Part shown: piece after piece, positions 1 through 6,651 of the stretch
How positions within the stretch are numbered: the first letter of the stretch is position 1
How the letters are laid out: every line of letters starts with the position of its first letter
Source: REEB506 sp040381035
Lineage (GTDB): Bacteria > Pseudomonadota > Alphaproteobacteria > Caulobacterales > Aquidulcibacteraceae
Length of the DNA: 11,325 nt
Assembly (NCBI GenBank): GCA_040381035.1
Contig: JBEIHY010000099.1
Location: 1-11,325 of the forward strand
Direction: 5' to 3'
The notes under the pieces: model-generated
Seen by the model: only the letters and a program-made list of their open reading frames with translations
Databases searched by the model: none
What the model was told of the DNA's origin: nothing
Program-made: the position numbers and the translations under genes

Positions 1-430
1 GCGGGCGCTCTGAACGGATGTTGCGCACGCTGCAGGATCGGTTGGTGAAGGAATTGGCTTTGAAAGGGTTTGGTGATGTCGCCACCGCCAATGCCTGGAT
101 CAAAAGCGTTTCCTGCCACGCCATAATCAGCGCTTTGCCGTTGCCGCCGCCGAGCCGGGATCGGCTTATGTGGCTGTGCCAGAGCGCGCTTGGCGCGACG
201 ACCTGTGCGTGCAGGAGACGCGCCAAGCCGGCCCCGACAACACCGTGCGCTGGAAGGGCAGCGTGCTGCAGATCCTGCCCTCGCCGCTACGCGCGCATTT
301 CGTGCGGGCGAGCGTGCGGGTCAGCGAATATCCAGACGGCCGCATCGCTCTCCATTACGGCCCAAGACGTATCGCCGCCTGCGGGCCAGACGGCGCGCCC
401 GAGACCGTGGAGGACACAATGGCCGCTTGA
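1..430 (+). pseudogene. ISNCY-type transposase C-terminal fragment, frameshifted
   Basis: Two consecutive reading frames together give one recognisable transposase C-terminus. The first (from the window edge to about 100) reads SERMLRTLQDRLVKELAL, the helix typical of DDE integrase-like transposases of the ISNCY/IS1202 type. The second (about 101-430) reads RFLPRHNQRFAV, then a segment with PERAWRDDL, then a beta-rich tail ending PDGAPETVEDTMAA and a stop. The frame changes by a net loss of one base (or gain of two) between about 90 and 104, where a run of four A occurs. The N-terminus and catalytic residues are outside the window. The unbroken continuation of the first frame to 587 past the shift is an artefact of GC-rich DNA. 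The gene is almost certainly inactive unless a programmed frameshift restores it, which is unlikely at this position near the C-terminus. Confidence 0.75.
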
Positions 431-443
431 ACAAACCACGAAA

Positions 444-488
444 ACCGGACAACTCCAGTGCTGCATGCACCGGACAACTTCAGGTGCT
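444..488 (+). repeat. Tandem direct repeat at the IS end
   Basis: ACCGGACAACTCCAGTGCT (444-462) recurs 25 bases on as ACCGGACAACTTCAGGTGCT (469-488), with one substitution and one inserted base. The pair sits just after the transposase stop. Repeated transposase-binding sites inside the terminal inverted repeat are common in this type of element, so these are probably transposase-binding sites; that role is inferred. Confidence 0.6.
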
Positions 489-558
489 CTCAACAGCCTC
501 GACGTCGCCCGAGTTTGCGCTATTTCATGTTGCGATCGGTGTGTTGGATGGAACATAA

Positions 559-912
559 ATGAGCGACAGCGTGTCAATCTGGCATAACAGCTCCTGTGGC
601 TCCTCGAAGGGCGCGATGGAGTATCTCAAGGCCAAGGGGATTGAGCCGGAGGTCTATCTCTATATGAAGGAGAGGCCCGGCAAAAAGCAGATCCAGGCGG
701 TGCTGAAGCAACTCAAGCTGAAGCCCAAAGACCTGTTGCGGCCCGGCGAAAAGAAGGGGGAGGCGCTCGGCGTGTATGAACCGGGAATCACCGACGCTCA
801 GGTCCTCGACGCCATGGCCGCTGAGCCGATCCTGATCCAGCGCCCGATTGTGATCACCGCCAAGGGCGCCGTGATCGCCCGCCCCAAGGCCCGCATCGAC
901 GAAATTCTCTGA
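559..912 (+). CDS. arsC: ArsC-family (glutaredoxin-dependent type) arsenate reductase
   Basis: Small thioredoxin-fold protein of 117 residues, the usual length or slightly shorter than the ArsC/Spx/YffB family. It carries the N-terminal CGSS loop with the single catalytic cysteine at residue 13. It also has arginines in the three places used by plasmid R773 ArsC (C12, R60, R94, R107): R61 in LLRPGE, R95 in IQRPIVIT and R108 in IARP. Retention of all four argues for real arsenate reduction with glutathione/glutaredoxin as electron donor rather than an Spx-like regulator; the substrate is still inferred. No arsR, arsB, acr3 or arsH is visible nearby, so this is not a classical ars operon. The gene starts about 65 bases after the apparent IS end, behind a purine-rich GGATGGAA at 546-553, and ends 36 bases before the TIR gene. 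It is cytoplasmic, and the start is the only sensible ATG. Confidence 0.85.
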   Translation: MSDSVSIWHNSSCGSSKGAMEYLKAKGIEPEVYLYMKERPGKKQIQAVLKQLKLKPKDLLRPGEKKGEALGVYEPGITDAQVLDAMAAEPILIQRPIVITAKGAVIARPKARIDEIL

Positions 913-948
913 TCTCGCGCTGGCGCTCCGGCGTGGTAAAGCAGCGCC

Positions 949-2085
949 ATGACTGTGTTCCTCACCCATGCCGGGGCCGACCGCGAAGCCGCCGATAACC
1001 TCGCCAAGGTGTTTGAACGCCGCGGCTTGTTTGTTGAAGATGAAGACGGCGGGCACGGCTTTCGCCCGTTTATGGCGCGCGATGTGGTGGTGCTGTTGTG
1101 GTCGAATGCGGCTTTGATGTCGCCGCATCGGTTGTTAATGGAGCGCCGCGCGCTGGAAGCGTGGGCGGAGGGACGGCTTGTCCTGGTGCGGCTCGATCAT
1201 GGCTTTCCGCCGGTCGGCTTGCGCGATCTGCCCGCGATCGACGCGACCTTTGAGGCGCAGCGCGCTTTCACCTGGGAAGAGGTTGTGCGCGCGGTGCACG
1301 CCGCCTTGAGCGCCCCGCCGGACGATCTCGCGGGCGCACCCCCGCCAATGCCGATGCCGGCGCCGAGCCCCCGACCTGATCCGCCGCCGGTTGCGGCCGC
1401 CGCCGGGAAAGGCGCAGGCGCCGCTGGCGGCTTAGCCTGGCTGTTCGTCATCATCGCGGCGCTGGCCGCGGGCCTGTTTGCGGCGTTGCACTTCAAGCTT
1501 GTACCAGATCTCGGCGTCAAACCGCTGCATCCTGACGCTTTGCCTGGCCCGGTGTTTTGGATCGGGGTTGCGGCCGCGCTTCTGGCCCTGCTGTTCAGCC
1601 TCAACGCCATGGCCCGCAAAACCCCGCCGGCTTCAGCCAAGCGCGCCGCGTCGCCGCAGGCGCAAGCCGAAGCGCCCATGGCTGCGGCTGAGCCGGCGCC
1701 GATCTTCATCTCCTACGCCCATGCCGATACCGAAGCTGTTGCGCCGCTGGCCGCGGCTGTGGCTGATGAAGTCCGCCCGGTGTGGATCGACAAACAAGGG
1801 ATCGTTGCCGGCGACACCTGGGCCGGCGAGATCGTGCGCGGCATCAAGACCGCGGCTGGTGTTGTCGTGATGTGCTCAGCGGCAGCCTATCAGTCCGACC
1901 ATGTGAAGCGCGAAATCTATCTCGCGGATCGCTACAAAAAGCGCCTCTTGCCGGTTCTGCTCGACGCTGCGCCCGCGCCAGAGGATTTCGAGTATTTCTT
2001 TGCCGGCGTGCAATATCTCGACGCCGCCGGCTTGAACGCGCAAGCGCGCGCCCATGCGGTCGTGCGCCTTGCCGCCAGCCTATAG
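949..2085 (+). CDS. Membrane protein with two TIR domains (TIR-TM-TM-TIR)
   Basis: This 378-residue protein has two TIR-like domains flanking a membrane hairpin. Residues 1-122 form a shortened TIR domain: box 1 is FLTHAGAD, and a compressed middle lacks the usual BB-loop/helix-B segment. Residues 122-150 are a Pro/Ala linker (repeated PMPAPSPRP-like text). Hydrophobic stretches lie at about 161-181 and 201-221, a second Ala/Pro linker at 222-249, and a full TIR domain at 250-378. In the second domain one sees FISYAHAD, the loop IDKQGIVAGDTW and SDHVKREI, whose E322 sits where NAD-cleaving TIR domains have their catalytic glutamate. E65 of the first domain (LLMERRALE) may be its equivalent. 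With an even number of membrane spans, both TIR domains should face the same side, presumably the cytoplasm. NADase, signalling or scaffold roles are all possible; none is shown. The stop codon overlaps the ribosome binding site of the next gene. Confidence 0.85.
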   Translation: MTVFLTHAGADREAADNLAKVFERRGLFVEDEDGGHGFRPFMARDVVVLLWSNAALMSPHRLLMERRALEAWAEGRLVLVRLDHGFPPVGLRDLPAIDATFEAQRAFTWEEVVRAVHAALSAPPDDLAGAPPPMPMPAPSPRPDPPPVAAAAGKGAGAAGGLAWLFVIIAALAAGLFAALHFKLVPDLGVKPLHPDALPGPVFWIGVAAALLALLFSLNAMARKTPPASAKRAASPQAQAEAPMAAAEPAPIFISYAHADTEAVAPLAAAVADEVRPVWIDKQGIVAGDTWAGEIVRGIKTAAGVVVMCSAAAYQSDHVKREIYLADRYKKRLLPVLLDAAPAPEDFEYFFAGVQYLDAAGLNAQARAHAVVRLAASL

Positions 2086-2088
2086 GAG
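2084..2088 (+). promoter_or_regulatory. Ribosome binding site of the hydratase gene, overlapping the TIR stop codon
   Basis: AGGAG at 2084-2088 shares two bases with the TAG stop (2083-2085) of the TIR gene and is seven bases before the ATG at 2096. It is the strongest Shine-Dalgarno match near this junction and decides the start of the hydratase: the in-frame ATG at 2054 has no such site and would add 14 residues absent from the family. Confidence 0.85.
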
Positions 2089-2095
2089 TTTGACC

Positions 2096-2896
2096 ATGTC
2101 TGCGCTGCCTGACCCCGTGGAATTGGAAACTTCGCCAGAAGGCGTTGCAGTTGTGCGGCTTAATCGTCCAGCGCGGCGCAACGCTTTTGACGAAAGCCTG
2201 ATTGCGACCGCAACCGACATTTTCCGCACGCTGAAAAGCGCCGATCATGTCCGCTTCGTTGCGCTGATGGGCGCGGGCGAGACATTCTGCGCCGGCGCCG
2301 ATCTGGACTGGATGAAGCGCCAAGGCGGCCATTCCCAGGCCGATAATGAGGCCGACGCGCTGGCGCTGGCCGAGATGCTCAAGGCGCTGCATGATCTGCC
2401 ACAGTTCACCTGCGCTTTCGTACAGGGCGCAGCGATGGGCGGCGGCGCCGGGCTTGTTGCGGCGGCCGATTATGCGGTGGCTGTGGCCGGCGCGACGTTC
2501 CGGTTTTCAGAGGTGCGCCTTGGCCTGACCCCGGCCACGATCAGCCCCTATGTGATCGAAGCGATCGGCGCACGCGCAGCGCGCGGCTTGTTTGCCTCCG
2601 CTTTGCCTTTTGACGCCACTCGGGCCTTGGCCTTGGGGCTGGTGCAGGAGGTCGTGGCCGACCTTGACGCCCTGCACGGCGCCTTCAAGCGGTTAAGTGG
2701 CCTTGCCCTGGAAAACGCCCCCGGCGCGGTGGCGGACGCAAAAAGCCTGGTTGTGGAGGTCGCGGGCCGGCCGCTCGATCATGGCCTGATGCGCCACACC
2801 GCCAAGGCGATCGCCGCGCGCCGGGCAAGCGTTGAGGGGCAGGAGGGACTGGCCGCTTTCCTCGCCAAACGTCGCCCGCTGTGGGAGCCAGGTTGA
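2096..2896 (+). CDS. liuC: Enoyl-CoA hydratase/isomerase family, 3-methylglutaconyl-CoA hydratase type
   Basis: Crotonase-fold enzyme of 266 residues, the normal family length. The CoA/oxyanion-hole segments are present: FCAGADLDWMK (residues 64-74) and GAAMGGGAGL (111-120). The segment FSEVRLGLTPATISPYV (137-153), followed by IEAIGARAARG, is characteristic of LiuC/AUH-like 3-methylglutaconyl-CoA hydratases of leucine breakdown, which add water to make HMG-CoA. E139 corresponds to the second catalytic glutamate of crotonase. The first glutamate position is Ala/Gly, as I recall it also is in Pseudomonas LiuC. Placement two genes before a biotin carboxylase subunit supports the leucine assignment: that enzyme would make this one's substrate. 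Start at 2096 is chosen for the AGGAG seven bases upstream. Cytosolic. A general short-chain enoyl-CoA hydratase is the main alternative. Confidence 0.85.
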   Translation: MSALPDPVELETSPEGVAVVRLNRPARRNAFDESLIATATDIFRTLKSADHVRFVALMGAGETFCAGADLDWMKRQGGHSQADNEADALALAEMLKALHDLPQFTCAFVQGAAMGGGAGLVAAADYAVAVAGATFRFSEVRLGLTPATISPYVIEAIGARAARGLFASALPFDATRALALGLVQEVVADLDALHGAFKRLSGLALENAPGAVADAKSLVVEVAGRPLDHGLMRHTAKAIAARRASVEGQEGLAAFLAKRRPLWEPG

Positions 2897-2927
2897 TCGC
2901 AACGCGGAACACCGCCAGCATAGCCGC

Positions 2928-2934
2928 AGAGGAG
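2928..2934 (+). promoter_or_regulatory. Strong ribosome binding site of the DUF3667 gene
   Basis: AGAGGAG lies seven bases before the ATG at 2942 in the 45-base gap after the hydratase gene. It fixes that start and suggests this gene is translated independently of its neighbour. Confidence 0.8.
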
Positions 2935-2941
2935 ACATCCG

Positions 2942-4318
2942 ATGAGCGGGGAGATCGAAGCGGCGGGCGCCTTGGCGACGGCGGGATTGGCGGCGCGCGA
3001 ACTGGACCGGCGCAATGCCCGCAAAGGCCACGCACCCATCCATGACTGCCTGAACTGCGGCGGTGCGCTCACCGGCCCCTATTGCGCCGCCTGCGGCCAG
3101 CCTGGCCATGTTGAACGCAAACTCAGCCACGCCTTTGAGGAGTTGCTGCACGGCGTCATTCACTTTGACAGCAAAGCCTGGCGCACGCTGCCGTTGCTTG
3201 CCTTCCGGCCGGGCACGCTGACGCGCAATTACGTTCACGGGATGCGCGTGCGCTATATCCCGCCGGTCGCGCTGTTTTTGTTCACCATGTTTTTGATGTT
3301 CTTCGTGTTTGCCCTGATGGGCGAGGTGCGCGTGGGCGTTTCGGCCCCGCAGACGCTGACCCAATTGCGCGCCAGTGTGAGCGAGGCCGAAAAAGACCTG
3401 TCGGAAGCGCGCAACGACTTGGCCGAGCTCGACGCAGAGCTTGCCGGCGCCAAAGCGCCCGGCGCTGATCCTGGCCCCGGCAAGATTGCTGGTCTCGAAG
3501 GCGGGCGCACCGGGCTTGAGGCCGCGCTCGAAAGCGCGGAGCGCGGTTTGGCCGATGCCAAAGCCGCCGTCGCCAAACGTGAGGCGCGCATTGCCCAGTT
3601 CCAGAAAGTGCGCGCCCAAATCGACAAAAACGAGATCGACGCCAAAGCCAAAAGCGATAAAGACCAGCTTGAAGAGATCACAACCGCGCGCGCGATTATC
3701 GATCGCGCCTTGGCCGATCCAACAGGCCCCCGCGACAGCGTGCGCGCCGAGGTCGGTGCGGATGGCGAGGTCAATGTCACCGTTGGCGCGGCCCGTGAGG
3801 ATGGGATGCAGACGATCTTTAGCGAGATCAAAAACGCCAATGCGCGCGGCGCAGTCAAGGTCAATACCGGCAATCCGAAATGGGACGAGAAAATCCGCCA
3901 CAAGCTCGAAAACCCGGAACTGGCTTGGTATAAAATCCAGAACACGGCCTATAAATTCTCGTTCCTGCTGGCGCCGATTTCGCTGCCCTTCATCTGGCTG
4001 ATGTTCTTCTGGAAGCGCGGCGTCACGCTTTATGACCACGCCGTGTTTGCGCTCTATTCGCTGAGCTTCATGTCGCTTTTTTTTGTGGCGTTTGCTCTGC
4101 TTGCACGCGCGCCGCCGCAGTTTCTTGATGTCGCAATCGGCGGGTTCATGTCAGTGCTGGCGTTTGCGATTCCAGCGCACATCTTTTTCCACATCAAAGG
4201 CGCCTATGCGCTGGGCTGGTTTTCGGCGTTCTGGCGCACTTGCGTGATGCTCGTGTTTGCGTGTCTGGCGCTCGGCCTTTTTATCGGTGTGATCTTCATG
4301 CTTGGGCTGTTGGGGTAG
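2942..4318 (+). CDS. DUF3667-type zinc-ribbon membrane protein with long coiled-coil insert
   Basis: Protein of 458 residues. A short N-terminal stretch leads to a zinc-ribbon knuckle pair, CLNC (C36, C39) and CAAC (C48, C51). Then comes the DUF3667-like block: HAFEELLHGVIHFDSKAW, LLAFRPGTLTRNYVHG and RVRYIPPVALFLF leading into membrane segment 1 (about 107-127). Residues 137-250 are highly charged Ala/Glu/Lys/Arg-rich heptad-like sequence, probably a coiled coil, followed by a soluble region to 335. Four more hydrophobic segments follow at about 338-357, 365-388, 398-418 and 432-457. The function of the family is unknown to me. The 200-residue soluble insert between the first two membrane spans looks longer than in typical members and would sit outside the cytoplasm if the zinc ribbon is inside. 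It lies between the two leucine-catabolism genes and ends three bases before the next start, so it is co-transcribed with them, but nothing visible ties it to that pathway. Confidence 0.8.
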   Translation: MSGEIEAAGALATAGLAARELDRRNARKGHAPIHDCLNCGGALTGPYCAACGQPGHVERKLSHAFEELLHGVIHFDSKAWRTLPLLAFRPGTLTRNYVHGMRVRYIPPVALFLFTMFLMFFVFALMGEVRVGVSAPQTLTQLRASVSEAEKDLSEARNDLAELDAELAGAKAPGADPGPGKIAGLEGGRTGLEAALESAERGLADAKAAVAKREARIAQFQKVRAQIDKNEIDAKAKSDKDQLEEITTARAIIDRALADPTGPRDSVRAEVGADGEVNVTVGAAREDGMQTIFSEIKNANARGAVKVNTGNPKWDEKIRHKLENPELAWYKIQNTAYKFSFLLAPISLPFIWLMFFWKRGVTLYDHAVFALYSLSFMSLFFVAFALLARAPPQFLDVAIGGFMSVLAFAIPAHIFFHIKGAYALGWFSAFWRTCVMLVFACLALGLFIGVIFMLGLLG

Positions 4319-4321
4319 GCT

Positions 4322-6298
4322 ATGTTTGGGTCCATCCTCGTCGCCAATCGCGGCGAAATCGCGTGCCGGATTTTTGCCACTGCGCGCGGCCTCGGCTTGC
4401 GCACGGTCGCCGTCTATTCCGACGCCGACGCCCGCGCCAAGCATGTCCGCAGCGCTGACATGGCCGCCCATATCGGGCCTGCGCCAACGGCGCAAAGCTA
4501 TCTGCGCGGCGAAGCGATCATCGCGGCAGCCTTGGCGACGGGCGCCCAAGCGATCCATCCCGGCTATGGCTTTCTGTCAGAGAATCCCGACTTCGCCGAA
4601 GCGGTCGTCGCGGCCGGCCTGGTTTGGATTGGGCCAACGCCCAGCGCCATTCGCGCCATGGGCCTGAAGGACGAAGCCAAGCGCATCGCAATGGCGGCCG
4701 GCGTGCCGGTGCTCGCTGGCTATCAGGGCAAGGATCAGTCCGAACGACGCCTCGCCAGAGCCGCCAAGGAGATCGGCTTTCCAGTGCTGATCAAGGCCGT
4801 TGCCGGCGGCGGCGGGCGCGGCATTCGCGAAGTGCACAGCGCCGAAGACTTCAATGCTCAACTCGAAAGCGCCCAGCGTGAAGCCAAAGCCGCGTTCGGC
4901 AATGACGGCGTGCTGATCGAAAAGCTGGTGGAGCGTCCGCGCCACATCGAGGTGCAGGTGTTTGGCGATAAGCACGGCAATGTCGTCCACTTGTTTGAGC
5001 GCGATTGCTCGCTGCAGAGGCGCCGCCAAAAGGTGATCGAAGAAGCGCCCGCGCCGGGAATGAGCGAGGCCGTGCGCGCAGCGATGACGGGCGCTGCCGT
5101 CAAGCTTGCCGCAGCCGTCGACTATGAAAACGCTGGCACCGTGGAGTTTATCGTCGATGGCGCAGGCCCCCCGCGCGAAGACGGTTTCTGGTTTCTGGAA
5201 ATGAACACCCGCTTGCAAGTTGAGCATCCGGTCACTGAAGCGATCACCGGGCTTGATCTGGTCGAATGGCAATTGCGGGTCGCAGCGGGTGAGGAATTGC
5301 CCTTGTTGCAGCCTCAGATCGCGATGATTGGTCATGCGGTGGAAGCGCGGCTGTGTGCAGAAGACCCGGATGAGAATTTCCGCCCCAGTGTCGGGCGCTT
5401 GGACGTGTTTCAATTGCCCGCCGCGCCGGATGTGCGTTGCGACAGCGGCTTTGAGGCTGGCGATGCGGTGAGCCCGTTTTACGATTCCATGATTGCCAAA
5501 ATCATTGTCCACCAGCCGACGCGCGCGGCGGCGCTGGCGGCTTTGGCGCGCAGCTTGGATGATGTCTGCGTCGCCGGGGTGGCGACCAATGCTGGCTTCC
5601 TTCAGTCGTTGGCGCTCGACGCCGATATGCAAGAAGGCGCCATGGATGTCGGATTGATCGGGCGCGAAATCCAGCGCTTCACCGGTGTGGATCGGCGCGC
5701 GGATGGAGAGCTTGCGTTGGCGATCGGCGAAAGCCTTGCGCTTGGCGCTTTGCCTGCGCCAACGCCGTGGGCGCGCAATGACGGCTTTCGCCTCAATGCG
5801 GCGCCAGTCACCGCCATCAGCTTTGACGCTGCCGGCGCGCACCGCGCCCTTGGTGTGGCGCGCACGCCCTTTGCCATGGATGTCGAAGGCATGCGCGTGG
5901 CCGCGCCGTGGCTCCACAGCAGCGACAGCCTGGCGTTGGTCACGGGCCACACGCCGCATGGTCCGCTGCGTGCCTGGCTGGAGCCGACCGGACAAGGTTG
6001 GCGCGTCTTTGTTGGCGGGCGCTGCTATGCGTTTGAAGTCTTCGGATCGTCGGCCGAACATCACGGCGTTGAAGGTGGCGACGACATCAAGGCGCCGTTG
6101 CCGGGCAAGGTGGTGAGCGTGGCGGCCTGCGTCGGGCAGGCGGTGAAAAAGGGCGATGCGCTTTTGGTGCTGGAAGCGATGAAGATGGAGCACACCCTGA
6201 AGGCGCCGCGCGACGGGGTGATTGGCGCGGTCCATGCCGCCGCCGGCGGGCAGGTGAAGGAAGGCGTCGTACTCGTTGCGCTGGAGGCGCTCACGTGA
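4322..6298 (+). CDS. mccA: Acyl-CoA carboxylase biotin-carboxylase/biotin-carrier subunit, probably 3-methylcrotonyl-CoA carboxylase alpha
   Basis: The 658-residue subunit charges biotin with CO2 using ATP and bicarbonate and passes it to a carboxyltransferase (beta) subunit. Order: N-terminal biotin carboxylase domain (ILVANRGEIACRI; HPGYGFLSEN 79-88), ATP-grasp domain with glycine-rich loop GGGGRGIR (162-169) and the active-site strand FLEMNTRLQVEHPVTE (291-306), and C-terminal carboxylase domain. A middle linker domain spans about 455-580, and a biotin carrier domain ends the protein with EAMKMEH (618-624), in which K621 should be biotinylated. Length and architecture fit MCC, propionyl- or geranyl-CoA carboxylase alpha subunits; the LiuC-like hydratase nearby favours MCC. 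Residue 235 in QRRRQK is Arg where the family usually has His. No beta subunit is in the window. The start is three bases after the previous stop, with GGGGTAGG just upstream. Confidence 0.9.
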   Translation: MFGSILVANRGEIACRIFATARGLGLRTVAVYSDADARAKHVRSADMAAHIGPAPTAQSYLRGEAIIAAALATGAQAIHPGYGFLSENPDFAEAVVAAGLVWIGPTPSAIRAMGLKDEAKRIAMAAGVPVLAGYQGKDQSERRLARAAKEIGFPVLIKAVAGGGGRGIREVHSAEDFNAQLESAQREAKAAFGNDGVLIEKLVERPRHIEVQVFGDKHGNVVHLFERDCSLQRRRQKVIEEAPAPGMSEAVRAAMTGAAVKLAAAVDYENAGTVEFIVDGAGPPREDGFWFLEMNTRLQVEHPVTEAITGLDLVEWQLRVAAGEELPLLQPQIAMIGHAVEARLCAEDPDENFRPSVGRLDVFQLPAAPDVRCDSGFEAGDAVSPFYDSMIAKIIVHQPTRAAALAALARSLDDVCVAGVATNAGFLQSLALDADMQEGAMDVGLIGREIQRFTGVDRRADGELALAIGESLALGALPAPTPWARNDGFRLNAAPVTAISFDAAGAHRALGVARTPFAMDVEGMRVAAPWLHSSDSLALVTGHTPHGPLRAWLEPTGQGWRVFVGGRCYAFEVFGSSAEHHGVEGGDDIKAPLPGKVVSVAACVGQAVKKGDALLVLEAMKMEHTLKAPRDGVIGAVHAAAGGQVKEGVVLVALEALT

Positions 6299-6651
6299 GC
6301 AAGCTGATGATTTTTGCAGCCTCGCTGGCCGGCATTGCGCTGCTGGTGGGGCTTGCCTGGGCTTTGGGCTTTCGCGGCCGCGCCCGGCTGGACGAGGCGC
6401 AATTGCGCGCGCTCGCGGCCGAGGCCGCGCCCGGCGTCGCGATCGTCGGTGTTCGGATGGATGTCGATAGCCGCGCGGGGCTCGCTTGGCTGGCCGATGG
6501 GCGGGCGCTGACGGCCGCGACGATGGGCGACCGAATCGCGACGCGCCTGTGGCGCGAAGGCGATGTGCAACTGAAGGAAATCGCAAACGGGGTGAAAGTG
6601 ACGCTGCCTGATCTGGGCTTTCCAGCGCTGATCTTGAAGGCGGCGCGCTGA
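6295..6651 (+). CDS. Small membrane-anchored protein of unknown function
   Basis: Unrecognised 118-residue protein. One hydrophobic helix at about 4-25 ends in an Arg-rich flank (FRGRARL), so it is probably an uncleaved anchor. The rest is a soluble domain of about 90 residues with alternating hydrophobic pattern (GVAIVGVRMDVDSRAGLAWL, then VKVTLPDLGFPALIL), suggesting a small alpha/beta fold. It has no cysteines or histidines, so no obvious metal or redox site. The start is GTG, overlapping the carboxylase stop as GTGA. Its own TGA shares one base with the ATG of the next gene. It is thus translationally coupled on both sides and most likely works with, or is at least expressed with, the downstream membrane hydroxylase. 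Good coding continuity in a GC-rich frame supports a real gene. Confidence 0.8.
   Translation: MSKLMIFAASLAGIALLVGLAWALGFRGRARLDEAQLRALAAEAAPGVAIVGVRMDVDSRAGLAWLADGRALTAATMGDRIATRLWREGDVQLKEIANGVKVTLPDLGFPALILKAAR

Larger units (their letters stand above)
1..492 (+). mobile_element. Right end of a degraded insertion sequence (ISNCY/IS1202-like)
   Basis: This is the remnant of an insertion sequence whose left part lies outside the window. It holds the broken transposase C-terminus (to 430) and, after its stop, two near-identical copies of a roughly 20-bp motif, as is common at the ends of such elements. The likely outer edge is around 488-492, after the second copy, where the resemblance to the first stops; the exact end and any target-site duplication cannot be set without the left end. 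The family name rests on remembered resemblance of the protein to ISNCY-type transposases, so it is an inference. Confidence 0.55.

Noticed and set aside
444..488. Possible CRISPR-like or attachment-site repeat
   Set aside because: There are only two copies, imperfect, right after a transposase stop; an IS end explains them better.
190..558. 122-codon open frame over the transposase end
   Set aside because: It is Arg-rich shadow text of the transposase frame, and it crosses the IS end repeats.
2054..2095. Earlier ATG for the hydratase
   Set aside because: The extra residues are out-of-frame TIR-gene sequence, and the AGGAG at 2084-2088 clearly serves ATG 2096.
2693..4039. 448-codon open frame on the minus strand
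   Set aside because: It is fully antisense to the DUF3667 gene, whose zinc ribbon and membrane segments are clear; its own translation shows no family motif and it arises from codon bias in GC-rich DNA.
949..4318. A complete new TIR-based defence operon (arsC-TIR-DUF3667)
   Set aside because: The neighbours are metabolic enzymes, there is no recognisable sensor such as a SMODS, SIR2, Argonaute or NLR-type partner, and linkage to the DUF3667 gene is only positional.
4577..6586. 669-codon open frame on the minus strand
   Set aside because: It is antisense to the unmistakable biotin carboxylase gene and has Arg/His-rich text without domains.
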